Part shown: one piece after another, positions 45,199-54,450 of the stretch
Position numbering within the stretch: the stretch's first letter is position 1
How the letters are laid out: every line of letters starts with the position of its first letter
NCBI RefSeq assembly: GCF_000482745.1
Contig: NZ_AXWQ01000004.1
Location: forward strand, 310,001-374,000
Length of the DNA stretch: 64,000 nucleotides
Reading direction: 5' to 3'
From: Oleidesulfovibrio alaskensis DSM 16109
GTDB taxonomy: Bacteria; Desulfobacterota; Desulfovibrionia; Desulfovibrionales; Desulfovibrionaceae
Notes under the pieces: generated by a model
Told to the model about the DNA's origin: nothing
Database searches by the model: none
Seen by the model: only the letters and a program-made list of their open reading frames with translations
Made by a program: the position numbers and the translations under genes

Positions 45199-46272
45199 TT
45201 ATTCATCATATAGCTTTCTCGCGTCGGCTTTAATCTCTTCGCGCACTGCCAGCCACTGGTTTTCAGCCCATTCGGGGCCGGGCTGTCTGCTGGGCATGAC
45301 AGTAAGCTGTCCCGAGCTGCCCGCGCACGAAAGTTCCACCTGCACCAGTTCACCGCTGCGCACCGCCCTGGGCGAAAAAGAAGCGACAAAAGAAGCGGCA
45401 TGAGCCACTTCTTCCGGCGTCCACGGGTCATCGTCTATCTGCCGGCCCACAGCTACCGGACCGGGAAAACCGCAGACCTTGAACACAAGATCGCCCTTTC
45501 TGGCCAGTTTGCGCAGGCCCTCGTTATCCGCCTTGTTTCTGCCCACTGTCAGCCAGCGGTTTGCCGCCCAGTACTGCCGCCCCACGTTGGCCAGTTTAAA
45601 ATCGCGGGCCTGCGGGTCGGGCAGACGGCTGAGCACAGGCCAGTAACGGCGTGCATTTTCCTTTTCCGCCAGCTTGCAGCCCCCGGCCGGAGTCGGTATT
45701 TCGGGCAACCGGTAATGTTCCGCCAGCGCCATCTGCTCCTTGCGTCCCCTGCCCGATATGGACAGCAGGCGTGAACGGTCTATCCAGCCCCGTTCTTCCG
45801 CCTCGGTGGGGTCGAGACGCAGGGCGCATAAAGGCCGTACAAGAATATCGCGGACTTCCGCATCTCTGCGGATTACATTGAGGGTGTCCCGCCGCTGCGA
45901 CATGGGCCGCTGGCCCACCACTTCGCCGGATATGATGAATCTGGCACCGTATTCCTGCAGCAGCGCGCGGGTACGGCGCATCATCAGTATCTTGCAGTCC
46001 ACGCAGGGGTTCAGCACCTTGCCGTAACCATGAGCGGGCCGCCCACGCATCATGGAGACAAAGTCATCACTCACGTCCACCACGGCTATGTCCAGCCCGT
46101 ACATGGATTCCCAGCGGTTCACCTCTCTGGGTTTGCCGAAAAAAGGCGTTACAAAATGCAGGCATTTGACACGCAGTCCCTGTTCCTGCACAACCTTGAC
46201 CGCAAGTATGGAGTCGAGCCCGCCCGACAGCAGGGCAAGGGCATCGTACTGTTGCTGTATATCGTCGCTCAT
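45199..46272 (-). CDS. PP-loop tRNA-thiolation-like protein with NFACT-R domain
   Basis: A 357-residue protein. The N-terminal part is a PP-loop ATPase (LLSGGLDS, residues 15-21) with NPCVDCKI and SGEVVGQRPMSQ, like MnmA/ThiI/TtuA sulfurtransferases; the two Cys of the CVDC motif could be the sulfur-handling pair. The C-terminal part has WLTVGRNKADNEGL and GDLVFKVCGFPGPVAVG, which matches the NFACT-R RNA-binding domain seen in the protein at 13225. The expected role is thiolation of a tRNA uridine. It has its own terminator and no obvious partner gene. Confidence 0.82.
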   Translation of the reverse strand: MSDDIQQQYDALALLSGGLDSILAVKVVQEQGLRVKCLHFVTPFFGKPREVNRWESMYGLDIAVVDVSDDFVSMMRGRPAHGYGKVLNPCVDCKILMMRRTRALLQEYGARFIISGEVVGQRPMSQRRDTLNVIRRDAEVRDILVRPLCALRLDPTEAEERGWIDRSRLLSISGRGRKEQMALAEHYRLPEIPTPAGGCKLAEKENARRYWPVLSRLPDPQARDFKLANVGRQYWAANRWLTVGRNKADNEGLRKLARKGDLVFKVCGFPGPVAVGRQIDDDPWTPEEVAHAASFVASFSPRAVRSGELVQVELSCAGSSGQLTVMPSRQPGPEWAENQWLAVREEIKADARKLYDE

Positions 46273-46434
46273 CCCCTCCTCATAAAGACAGGGGGCGTTG
46301 TTGGCAACTGCTCACTTTTTCGCGCGCGGAATTCTGACCCTGAAGCCGGACCGCCTGCGGACGTTGCCCAGCCGTCCGGCTTCTGGTATTGCCTTTGAGC
46401 CAGAAACACTTTTTCCGTTCACGGAGTCCCACTC

Positions 46435-47490
46435 ATGTCGAAAAAAACCAGCCTCACTCCTGAGGAAATGCGCCGCGAGGCGCTGAACACCGCGCTGAGC
46501 ACCATAGAACGCAAGTATGGCTCCGGCTCGGTAATGAAACTGTCAGACGACGCGCATACCAATGTGGCTGTCATTCCTTCCGGCTCCATAGGGCTTGACC
46601 TTGCTCTGGGAGTGGGCGGAATCCCACGCGGACGCGTTACCGAAATATATGGTCCCGAATCATCGGGTAAAACCACCCTTGCCCTGCACATGATCGCCGA
46701 ATGCCAGAAACAGGGCGGCACGGCCGCGTTCATCGACGCAGAGCACGCGCTGGATATCAATTATGCCCGGCGGCTGGGCGTAAAAACCGACGAGATGCTC
46801 ATCTCGCAGCCGGACTACGGCGAGCAGGCACTTGATATCGCCGACATGCTTGTGCGCTCCAACGCCGTGGACGTGGTGGTCATCGACTCCGTGGCGGCGC
46901 TTATTCCCCAGTCGGAACTTGAAGGCAACATGGGTGAAACGCAGGTGGGCTCGCAGGCGCGGCTTATGTCGCATGCCATGCGCAAACTCACCGGCACCAT
47001 TCACAAATCACGCACATCTGTCATATTCATCAACCAGATCCGCATGAAAATCGGCACCATGGGGTATGGCAGCCCGGAAACGACCACCGGCGGCAATGCA
47101 CTCAAATTCTACTGCTCGGTGCGTATAGACGTGCGCAAGATACAGACCCTGAAAGACAAGGAAGAAGTGTACGGCAACCGCGTGCGCGTAAAGATTGTCA
47201 AAAACAAGGTTGCACCGCCGTTCCGCGAAGCTCAGTTCGATATTCTGTACGGTCAGGGTGTTTCGCGCACAGGCGAGCTGATCGATCTGGGCGTGGAAAC
47301 GGGCATTGTGGAAAAAAGCGGCGCGTGGTACGCATTCGGCTCGGAGCGTCTGGGACAGGGCAAAGAAAACGTCCGCCAGATGCTGCAGGAAAACACCACC
47401 CTGCGCGAGGCTATCGAACAGAAGCTCCTTGAGCATCTGGGCATGCGTGAGCCCGTGCAGAGCGCGGACGAGGCCGAAAAACAGGACTGA
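46435..47490 (+). CDS. recA: Recombinase RecA
   Basis: A 351-residue RecA with Walker A GPESSGKTT, VVVIDSVAALIPQ, the L1/L2 region ending INQIRMKIGTMGYGSPETTTGGNALKF, and an acidic tail. It forms filaments on single-stranded DNA for homologous recombination and SOS induction. A CGGAG site is ten bases upstream of the ATG. I could not see a LexA box of the E. coli or Gram-positive type in the 160-base leader. Confidence 0.99.
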   Translation: MSKKTSLTPEEMRREALNTALSTIERKYGSGSVMKLSDDAHTNVAVIPSGSIGLDLALGVGGIPRGRVTEIYGPESSGKTTLALHMIAECQKQGGTAAFIDAEHALDINYARRLGVKTDEMLISQPDYGEQALDIADMLVRSNAVDVVVIDSVAALIPQSELEGNMGETQVGSQARLMSHAMRKLTGTIHKSRTSVIFINQIRMKIGTMGYGSPETTTGGNALKFYCSVRIDVRKIQTLKDKEEVYGNRVRVKIVKNKVAPPFREAQFDILYGQGVSRTGELIDLGVETGIVEKSGAWYAFGSERLGQGKENVRQMLQENTTLREAIEQKLLEHLGMREPVQSADEAEKQD

Positions 47491-47556
47491 TAACAGCATC
47501 GCACCACGCCACGGCGCAGGTGCTGTGCTTTTCTGTTTGTGTTGTATAAAGTCTCT

Positions 47557-47582
47557 GCCGCCCCGAAAGGGGCGGCTTTTTT
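47557..47582 (+). terminator. Terminator of recA
   Basis: GCCGCCCC-GAAA-GGGGCGGC followed by six T residues. Confidence 0.95.
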
Positions 47583-47632
47583 GAACACACGGACTGTCGC
47601 GCACGATACCATACTGGACAGGAGAGGAAACT

Positions 47633-50275
47633 GTGATCACTGCCAACGAAATCAGGCACCGCTTTCTTGAATTTTTCCGGAAGAACGGCCACGAGGTCGT
47701 GGATTCTTCGTCGCTTGTGCCCAACGACGACCCCACACTGCTGTTCACCAATGCGGGCATGGTGCAGTTCAAAAAGATTTTTCTGGGGCAGGAAAAACGC
47801 GCATACAGCCGCGCGACCACATCGCAGAAGTGTCTGCGTGTGGGCGGCAAGCACAACGACCTTGAAAACGTGGGCCGCACCGCACGCCACCACACGTTCT
47901 TTGAAATGCTGGGCAACTTTTCCTTCGGCGACTACTTCAAGGAAGACGCCATACGCTTTGCATGGTCGTTCATTACCGAAGAACTGAAGCTGCCCAAGGA
48001 AAAGCTGTACATCACCATATACCGGGACGACGACGAAGCCGAAAAACTGTGGCAGAGCGTTGCCGGCGTGCCGTCCGAACGCATCTACCGGCTGGGCGAA
48101 AAAGACAACTTCTGGTCCATGGGCGACACGGGTCCCTGCGGGCCCTGCTCCGAAATTCATATTGATCAGGGTGCCGACATGGCCTGCGGGCCGGACTGCG
48201 GCATAGGCAAATGCGACTGTGACCGTTTTCTTGAAATATGGAACCTGGTGTTCATGCAGTACGATCAGGCCCCTGACGGCACCCGCACACCGCTGCCCAA
48301 CCCCTGCATCGACACCGGCATGGGACTGGAACGCATAGCGGCTGTCTGCCAGAATGTGCGCTCCAACTTCGACTGCGACCTCTTTCAGGCGTTCATCAAT
48401 TACACGGCCGAACTGGCAGGTGTATCCTACCGCAAAGATTCGGAAGACACCGACACGGCTCTGCGCGTCATCGCCGACCACAGCCGCGCCATCGCCTTTA
48501 TGATTGCCGACGGCATTCTGCCGTCCAACGAGGGCCGCGGCTATGTGCTGCGCCGTCTTATCCGGCGTGCCTACCGTTTCGGCAGACTTATCGGGCTGGA
48601 AGGTTCGTATCTGTACAAAACGGCGCTCAAGGTTGTGGAGGAAATGGGCGGAGCCTTCCCCGAACTGCTTGAAAACAAAGACTTCATGGCCCGCGTGGTG
48701 CGTGAAGAAGAAGAACGCTTCAACAAAACGCTGGATAAAGGCCTGCTGCTGCTTGAGGACGAACTGTCTGCACTGACTGCCCGCAACAGCACCTGCGTTG
48801 CCGGCGATGTGGCGTTCAAGCTGTACGACACCTTCGGGTTCCCGCTTGATATCGTCAATGATATCGCTGAAAAACGCGGTTTCTCCGTTGACGAGGACGG
48901 CTTTAAGAAACTGATGCAGGAGCAGAAAAGCCGGGCCAAGGCCGCATGGAAAGGCGGCGGCGAGCAGACTCTGGCAGCCCGTTTTCAGGCCCTGCTGGAA
49001 GAAGGCATCGCATCGGAATTTGTGGGCTATGACCATCTGTCAGCCGAAAGCCGCATCATCGCGCTGCTCGGCGAAGACATGGAGTCCGTCGAAGCCCTGC
49101 CTGCAGGTGCCGCAGGCTATCTGGTATCCACCCGCACGCCCTTCTACGGAGAATCGGGCGGCCAGCTGGGTGATACCGGCGACGCAGTTTCCGAAACCGG
49201 ATCGGCTGAAGTGACTGACACTCTGAAGCCCTCTGCCAAACTGCTGGTGCACGTGGTCAAAGTATCTCAGGGCGAACTGCTGCGCGATCAGGCCGTTACC
49301 CTTACCGTACGCGAAGGGCAGCGCTTTGCCTCTGCGCGCAACCACACCTGCACCCACATCCTGCACGCCGCCCTGCGCAAGGTGCTGGGCGACCACGTCA
49401 AACAGGCCGGTTCGCTGGTCGGCCCGGAAAGACTGCGTTTCGACTTTACGCATATCAGTGCCATGACGCCTGAAGAAATTCTTGCCGTGGAAAACGAAGT
49501 CAACCGCGTCATTCTGTCCGATATAGCTCTCAACTCCGAACACATGGCCTATGACGACGCCGTACAGAAAGGCGCCATGGCCCTCTTCGGCGAAAAATAC
49601 GAATCGGAAGTGCGTGTGGTTTCCATTCCCGGTGAATCTGTGGAACTGTGCGGCGGAACGCATCTGCGCGCCACCGGACAGGCAGGGTCTTTCTACATCA
49701 CCTCCGAATCAGGAGTGGCCGCCGGTGTTCGTCGCATCGAAGCCGTCACCGGATGGGATGCCGTACGGCTGTTCATGCAGCAGCGCGCTGAACTGCACGA
49801 AGTGGCAGGTCTGGTGAAAGGAAAGCCCGGCGACATTGCAGGACGTGTAAAAACACTGCAAAAAGAAGTACGTACCCTGAAAAAGGATATGGAAAAGCTG
49901 GCTGCGCAGGCTGCTTCGGGCAAGGGCCGCAATCTGATGGACAGCGTGGAGGAAGTGAACGGCGTAAAACTGCTGGCCGCCTCGCTGCCGGGTGCCAACG
50001 TGAAAGCCCTGCGCGAAGTCATGGACGATGTCCGTTCAAAACTGACCTCCGGCGTGGCATGTCTTGTGGCCGTGGATGGCGATAAGGTGCACATGCTCAT
50101 TGCCGTAAGCAAAGACCTGCACGACCGGTTCACCGCACCGGCGCTTATCAAGGATGTGGCAGCCAGAATAGGCGGTTCCGGCGGCGGGCGCCCCGATATG
50201 GCTCAGGCCGGCGGCACCGACCCTCAGGGGGTTGAAGACGCATTTGCCTGCCTCAGGCAGATCATGGGAGCCTGA
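47633..50275 (+). CDS. alaS: Alanyl-tRNA synthetase
   Basis: An 880-residue class II synthetase of usual length. It has motif 2 region RVGGKHNDLENVGRTARHHTFFEMLGNFSFGDYFK, the editing-site zinc motifs HTCTHILH and CGGTHLRATG, and the C-terminal GGSGGGRPDMAQAGG of the DHHA1/C-Ala domain. It begins with GTG at 47633, with GGAGAGG in front. The gene follows recA after its terminator; recA-alaS order is common in bacteria. Confidence 0.99.
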   Translation: MITANEIRHRFLEFFRKNGHEVVDSSSLVPNDDPTLLFTNAGMVQFKKIFLGQEKRAYSRATTSQKCLRVGGKHNDLENVGRTARHHTFFEMLGNFSFGDYFKEDAIRFAWSFITEELKLPKEKLYITIYRDDDEAEKLWQSVAGVPSERIYRLGEKDNFWSMGDTGPCGPCSEIHIDQGADMACGPDCGIGKCDCDRFLEIWNLVFMQYDQAPDGTRTPLPNPCIDTGMGLERIAAVCQNVRSNFDCDLFQAFINYTAELAGVSYRKDSEDTDTALRVIADHSRAIAFMIADGILPSNEGRGYVLRRLIRRAYRFGRLIGLEGSYLYKTALKVVEEMGGAFPELLENKDFMARVVREEEERFNKTLDKGLLLLEDELSALTARNSTCVAGDVAFKLYDTFGFPLDIVNDIAEKRGFSVDEDGFKKLMQEQKSRAKAAWKGGGEQTLAARFQALLEEGIASEFVGYDHLSAESRIIALLGEDMESVEALPAGAAGYLVSTRTPFYGESGGQLGDTGDAVSETGSAEVTDTLKPSAKLLVHVVKVSQGELLRDQAVTLTVREGQRFASARNHTCTHILHAALRKVLGDHVKQAGSLVGPERLRFDFTHISAMTPEEILAVENEVNRVILSDIALNSEHMAYDDAVQKGAMALFGEKYESEVRVVSIPGESVELCGGTHLRATGQAGSFYITSESGVAAGVRRIEAVTGWDAVRLFMQQRAELHEVAGLVKGKPGDIAGRVKTLQKEVRTLKKDMEKLAAQAASGKGRNLMDSVEEVNGVKLLAASLPGANVKALREVMDDVRSKLTSGVACLVAVDGDKVHMLIAVSKDLHDRFTAPALIKDVAARIGGSGGGRPDMAQAGGTDPQGVEDAFACLRQIMGA

Positions 50276-50326
50276 TCTCTGCGGCGTGCACTGCTGCCCG
50301 CCGGCAACAGAGGATGAATGAAAAGC

Positions 50327-50353
50327 AAGGCCCGCCGCAAGGCGGGCCTTTTT
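50327..50353 (+). terminator. Terminator of alaS
   Basis: AAGGCCCGCC-GCAA-GGCGGGCCTT with a T-run. Confidence 0.95.
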
Positions 50354-50544
50354 ACTGCGCAGGTCCAGACAGCATCGCAGTCCCCGCATAAGCCGCAAAA
50401 CAGGCTTTTGTTCCGGCGGATGCAGCGTGGTGTGAAAACCCGTCTCCGGCTCATGCGCCCTCCGGCATTCCGGCACAGCCGCTGATGCCGCGTCCGCATC
50501 CTGCGCCGCATGTGCCGCATACGCCGGGAACCGGTGCCGGCACA

Positions 50545-50576
50545 CAAAAAAAGAGCCTCCGCACGGGCAGAGGCTC
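50545..50576 (-). terminator. Terminator of the HMA-like gene
   Basis: GAGCCTC-N10-GAGGCTC with TTTTTTT on the minus strand. Confidence 0.85.
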
Positions 50577-50602
50577 CTGTAGTCGGTCTGCCGACGGCGG
50601 GG

Positions 50603-50806
50603 CTAGTCTTCTTCCACTTCGTAACCGGCCTTGCGCACCTGCTCTTTTACAAGTGACATGTCCACGCACTCTGCGGGGCCGTAAGTGATTTCACCGGTGG
50701 CAAGGTTGATGTGAACATCTTCCACGCCGTCCACAGTTTCAATGGACTTGGTCAGGGTAGCAGCGCAATCGGGTGTCTGCATGCCGCGGACTTTCATTTT
50801 TTTCAT
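50603..50806 (-). CDS. HMA-fold protein with incomplete metal-binding motif
   Basis: A 67-residue protein with the ferredoxin-like heavy-metal-associated fold (IETVDGVEDVHINLATGEITY...VKEQVRKAGYEVEED). Copper chaperones carry GMTCxxC; here the loop reads GMQTPDC, so Thr 11 replaces the first Cys and only Cys 14 remains. GGAGG lies six bases before the ATG at 50806. It may bind metal with other residues or have a non-metal role. It is a single-gene unit with its own terminator. Confidence 0.88.
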   Translation of the reverse strand: MKKMKVRGMQTPDCAATLTKSIETVDGVEDVHINLATGEITYGPAECVDMSLVKEQVRKAGYEVEED

Positions 50807-50831
50807 TGCCAACCTCCGGAATTATTCAAAA

Positions 50832-50850
50832 CCATACCGCGCAAGTATGG
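50832..50850. promoter_or_regulatory. Inverted repeat upstream of the HMA-like gene
   Basis: CCATAC-N7-GTATGG, 26 bases upstream of the HMA-like start codon; possible operator. Confidence 0.3.
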
Positions 50851-51057
50851 CATAGCCTGCAGGTGCCCACAAGAACAAAACAAACAGCGCGGACACCGCT
50901 TCCGGGTCCGTTCTGTGCAGACTGACGGTGCAGACTGCCGCCGCAGCCTTCCTTGCGCACCTGTCCGTTATGACTTATCTGTGTGCCAGACACGGCAGCA
51001 GCGGCACCGGCCCTGCCGCCCCCGGACAAACAACAACATCAGGTGACATCATACCTC

Positions 51058-51348
51058 ATGATTCATTTTTCCTTTACCGATTTAGGCTATGTCTACATGC
51101 TGCTTATCTGGCTTATCGCCCCGGCCATCGGCATATACCATGCCCGCAAAAAAAATCTGAATCCCTATTTCTGGGGTTTCATGTGCTTTATCATCCCGCT
51201 GTGCGTCTTTGCGGTGGTGGGCATACGGGCAGCCGGCGAACCGGTGCCCGCCATGTTCCGGGAAGAAGACCCCGCGGCGCAGGAAGACGGACAGCAGGCA
51301 GAGCCTCCCTCCGTCCCTGAAAAAAACGGAACCGCTTCCCGCAGCTGA
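51058..51348 (+). CDS. Small inner-membrane protein
   Basis: A 96-residue hypothetical with two hydrophobic segments (YVYMLLIWLIAPAIGIYHA and FWGFMCFIIPLCVFAVVGI) joined by a basic loop, then a charged Glu/Pro-rich tail. The ATG at 51058 is chosen because the membrane segments begin just after it; a weak AGGTGA lies 12 bases upstream. I do not recognise a family. It precedes miaB by 91 bases. Confidence 0.6.
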   Translation: MIHFSFTDLGYVYMLLIWLIAPAIGIYHARKKNLNPYFWGFMCFIIPLCVFAVVGIRAAGEPVPAMFREEDPAAQEDGQQAEPPSVPEKNGTASRS

Positions 51349-51439
51349 GTCTGCTCCTTCCGTGTTGCCCTGTTTTCCACGGTGCGCCCGCTGTTGCCGC
51401 GCGCACTGTTTTTTATGAATCTATCGTACCCCGAATGCC

Positions 51440-52834
51440 ATGCATGAAAGAACTTTCCATATAATGACCTTTGGCTGCCAGATGAACGTCAACGATTCCG
51501 ACTGGCTGGCGCGTGCCCTGGAAGCCCGCGGCTTTACACAGGTTCCGGAACATGAGGCCGCCATATACATCATCAACACCTGTTCTGTCCGCGACAAACC
51601 GGAACAGAAAGTCTATTCACTGCTCGGACGCATACGCAGAGAAACAAAAAACAGACGGAATGTGACCGTATGTGTGGGCGGCTGCGTGGCGCAGCAGATA
51701 GGCAAAGGCTTTTTCAAACGGTTCAGTCAGGTCCGGCTGGTATTCGGCACCGACGGGGCAGCCAGCGCGCCGCAGGCCATCGAACGGCTGGTGCAGGAAC
51801 CGCACGCCCGCATCAGCCTGCTGGATTTTTCCGAAGAATTTCCCGAACGCGATGCAGGGTGGGAAAACGGCGAAGTACCTGTCTCCGCGTATGTCAATAT
51901 TATGCAGGGGTGCAACAACTTCTGCGCATACTGCATTGTGCCCTACACCCGCGGCAGGCAGAAATCGCGCAGTTCGGCCGCCGTGCTGGACGAATGCAGA
52001 ACGCTGGTCGGCAACGGAGCGCGGGAAATCACCCTGCTGGGGCAGAACGTTAATTCCTACGGGCTTGATCCGCACGGCGACGGAACAACGTTTGCCCGGC
52101 TGCTGCATGACGTGGCTGCCATACCCGGTCTTGAAAGGCTGCGTTTCATGACTCCGCATCCCAAAGACATAGCCGGTGAAGTCATTGAAGCCTTCGGAGC
52201 GCTGAAAAATCTCTGCCCCAGAGTACACCTGCCGCTGCAGTCCGGTTCTGACAGAGTGCTCAAAGCCATGGGCCGCAAATACGACATGGCCCGCTACATG
52301 GACATTGTTACCCGTCTGAAAGCGGTCCGCCCCGACATTCAGATAACCAGCGACCTCATAGTCGGTTTTCCGGGCGAAACGGAAGCAGATTTTGAACAGA
52401 CGCTGGAAGCCATGCGCACCGTGCCCTTTGTTCAGAGCTTTTCATTCATCTATTCCGACAGGCCCGGCACACGGGCCGAGATGCTGCCCGGCAAGCTTTC
52501 GCGCGAAGAAAAAACCGCACGGCTTGTCAGGCTGCAGGAAGTGCAGAATGAATACAGTGAAGCAGCGCTGCAGGCTATGGTCGGCAAAACAGTCATGGTG
52601 CTGTTTGAAAGCCCCAGCCCCAAAAGTGCAGCCGGTTCCGGTGCGGACGCACAGAACGCAGCGGAAGAATCGGGCCGGACGGCATCCTCATGGCAGGGAC
52701 GGGACGAGCACGGCTTTATACTGAACGTACACCTGCCCGCACCCGCAGACCTGTACGGCAAAATAATGCCCGTCACAGTGACCGCCGCACGCAAACACTC
52801 GCTGACGGGCGAACCCGCGGGGGAATCATGCTGA
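51440..52834 (+). CDS. miaB: tRNA-2-methylthio-N6-dimethylallyladenosine synthase MiaB
   Basis: A 464-residue methylthiotransferase. The N-terminal domain has the three cluster Cys in TFGCQMN, NTCSVRDK and VGGCVAQ; the radical SAM domain has CNNFCAYC; the C-terminal end is a TRAM domain with an Ala/Ser-rich insertion around residues 390-420. It adds the methylthio group at A37 of tRNAs reading UNN codons. The stop overlaps the next gene by seven bases. Confidence 0.97.
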   Translation: MHERTFHIMTFGCQMNVNDSDWLARALEARGFTQVPEHEAAIYIINTCSVRDKPEQKVYSLLGRIRRETKNRRNVTVCVGGCVAQQIGKGFFKRFSQVRLVFGTDGAASAPQAIERLVQEPHARISLLDFSEEFPERDAGWENGEVPVSAYVNIMQGCNNFCAYCIVPYTRGRQKSRSSAAVLDECRTLVGNGAREITLLGQNVNSYGLDPHGDGTTFARLLHDVAAIPGLERLRFMTPHPKDIAGEVIEAFGALKNLCPRVHLPLQSGSDRVLKAMGRKYDMARYMDIVTRLKAVRPDIQITSDLIVGFPGETEADFEQTLEAMRTVPFVQSFSFIYSDRPGTRAEMLPGKLSREEKTARLVRLQEVQNEYSEAALQAMVGKTVMVLFESPSPKSAAGSGADAQNAAEESGRTASSWQGRDEHGFILNVHLPAPADLYGKIMPVTVTAARKHSLTGEPAGESC

Positions 52835-53379
52835 TTGAAATGAAAGTTCTGGGCCTGTCGCTGGACGAGACCAGCAAAGCCCCCATACTCATCCTGCAGC
52901 AGAAGGACGGCAAGGATGTCCTGCCCATCTGGGTGGGCGCCATGGAGGCCATGGCCATATCCATAGCTCTCAACGAGGTGGAAACGCCCCGTCCGCTCAC
53001 ACACGATCTCATGCTGTCCACGCTGTCTTCGCTGGGTGCCCGCCTTGTTTCCGTCAATGTGACCGGACTGCGGGAAGGAACCTACTACGCGGAACTGGAG
53101 ATCACCTGCGGCAGCACCCTTTCCAGAGTGGACTCGCGCCCGTCCGATGCGGTGGCGCTGGCTCTGCGCGCCGGAGCCCCCATCCGCGTAAGTGATGAAG
53201 TGCTGCGGCTGGCCGAAGAGTCGCGCCTTAAACCGTCTCAGGGCGATCCCGCCCTGCTGCGCAGACCCGCTGACGCCGCTGCTTCTTTTCTCCGCCCCGA
53301 AGAAGCGGAAAAACAGTCCGACGAAGAACTGGAAGAGCTGCTACGCAAACTGGACCCCGTCACAAAATATAAAATGTGA
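52828..53379 (+). CDS. Bifunctional nuclease family (BFN, DUF151) protein
   Basis: A 183-residue protein with the DUF151 core LPIWVGAMEAMAISIALNEVETPRPLTHDLM and DSRPSDAVALALRAGAPIRVSDEVL, then an acidic tail. Family members degrade DNA and RNA in vitro or act in stress responses. The ATG at 52828 overlaps miaB, so translation is coupled; the longer frame upstream lies within miaB and is not used. Confidence 0.92.
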   Translation: MLIEMKVLGLSLDETSKAPILILQQKDGKDVLPIWVGAMEAMAISIALNEVETPRPLTHDLMLSTLSSLGARLVSVNVTGLREGTYYAELEITCGSTLSRVDSRPSDAVALALRAGAPIRVSDEVLRLAEESRLKPSQGDPALLRRPADAAASFLRPEEAEKQSDEELEELLRKLDPVTKYKM

Positions 53380-53424
53380 CCGAAGACCTTCCGGCACCGC
53401 CGGTATTCACCACAAGGACGCACG

Positions 53425-54078
53425 ATGATAGAACTGCGAGTCTGCTCTTCTCTGAGCCGGGGAAGCATGTCTCCGGCACAGGCCGCACGCATGGGGCGCT
53501 TGGCCGGACTGCGCGCCATGGTACTGACCGAACAGGTGGATTCCGTCACCATGACGGCCACTCTGGCACAGCTGGTGCCCGCAGTACGCCGGCTGTCTCT
53601 TTTCGGCGGCATAGAAGTTATCGCCGGTTGCGAAATAGCCCACATGCCTCCCGCGCTGATTCCCGACGCGGTGCAGGAGGCCCGCTCGCTGGGCGCACGG
53701 TTTGTATCTGTGCGGGGGCAGTACCTCGGGTCGTACGCGGAAGAAGGTACTAATCTGGCAGCCATCGACGCAGGCTGCGACCTGCTGGCCGCCCCCGGCC
53801 TGATAAGTGAGGAAGAAGCCGCCTTTGCGGCCGAACGCGGCACGATGCTGGATATCACCGCCTGCGGTACGCAGGCTCTGGCCAACGGACATGTCGCCGT
53901 TGCGGCACGCGCCGCAGGTGCACCCGTTGCCGTCACGGGCGGCATATGCGAGCCGTCGCAGTTCATCAATGCCGACCTGCGGCGCGCCGTGGCTCTGGGC
54001 GCGGGAATGACTCCGCAGGAATATGCAGAGACGCGCAGCCGCACCGGCGCGCTGCTCTCCGGACTGCTGCGTTCATAG
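53425..54078 (+). CDS. PHP-fold protein lacking metal ligands
   Basis: A 217-residue protein whose overall pattern matches single-domain PHP phosphoesterases (histidinol-phosphatase-like): ELRVCSSLSRG stands where DLHTHS-LSDG is expected, TEQV for TDHA, VRGQ for VHGE, LAAPGLI for LAHPGLI, and TGGIC for the terminal TDAH. Only Glu 70 and His 73 of GCEIAHMPP remain. The fold appears intact and the gene is well placed 45 bases after the BFN gene, so it looks like a functional non-enzyme or an enzyme with altered chemistry. Confidence 0.78.
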   Translation: MIELRVCSSLSRGSMSPAQAARMGRLAGLRAMVLTEQVDSVTMTATLAQLVPAVRRLSLFGGIEVIAGCEIAHMPPALIPDAVQEARSLGARFVSVRGQYLGSYAEEGTNLAAIDAGCDLLAAPGLISEEEAAFAAERGTMLDITACGTQALANGHVAVAARAAGAPVAVTGGICEPSQFINADLRRAVALGAGMTPQEYAETRSRTGALLSGLLRS

Positions 54079-54388
54079 CAGCTGACCGGCATTACCCTTC
54101 TGCCGGCCGCATACGACATGCGCCACCCGAACCTATTTTCCGGACGGCCTGCAAACCCTGCCCCTCTGCTCCGGCGTCCGGTCATGCCGCCACAGCCGTC
54201 CTCTTGCCTGTCCTTAAACCTTGTCTCCGCATGCCCGCAGGTCCGGCCCGCGGGGGCTCCCGCAGCATCTCACCTGTTATAAATGCCCTCCGCGCGCAAT
54301 TTGCGCATACTTGCACGCAGCAAAACTGCAGCCTGCGCATGTGCCGCCCTCAGGCGCAGCACCACCGTTTCCCTTTATTTCACACTGC

Positions 54389-54404
54389 CATTCATGTATG
54401 AATG
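54389..54404. promoter_or_regulatory. Inverted repeat upstream of the RND pump
   Basis: CATTCAT-GT-ATGAATG, perfect 7-bp arms, 47 bases before the pump ATG, overlapping a weak -10 (TATGAA). It may be a repressor site. The rest of the gap 54079-54450 holds no gene I can support. Confidence 0.4.
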
Positions 54405-54450
54405 CCATGTTTTTCACTCTTGCACCCCAACCCTGACCAGCGGACGCACC

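Noticed and set aside
46273..46434. LexA box upstream of recA
   Set aside because: No palindrome of the known LexA types was visible by eye; a GTTG/CAAC pair near 46300 is too short to claim.
47411..49036. 541-residue minus-strand frame opposite alaS
   Set aside because: Shadow of alaS codon structure with no domain signature.
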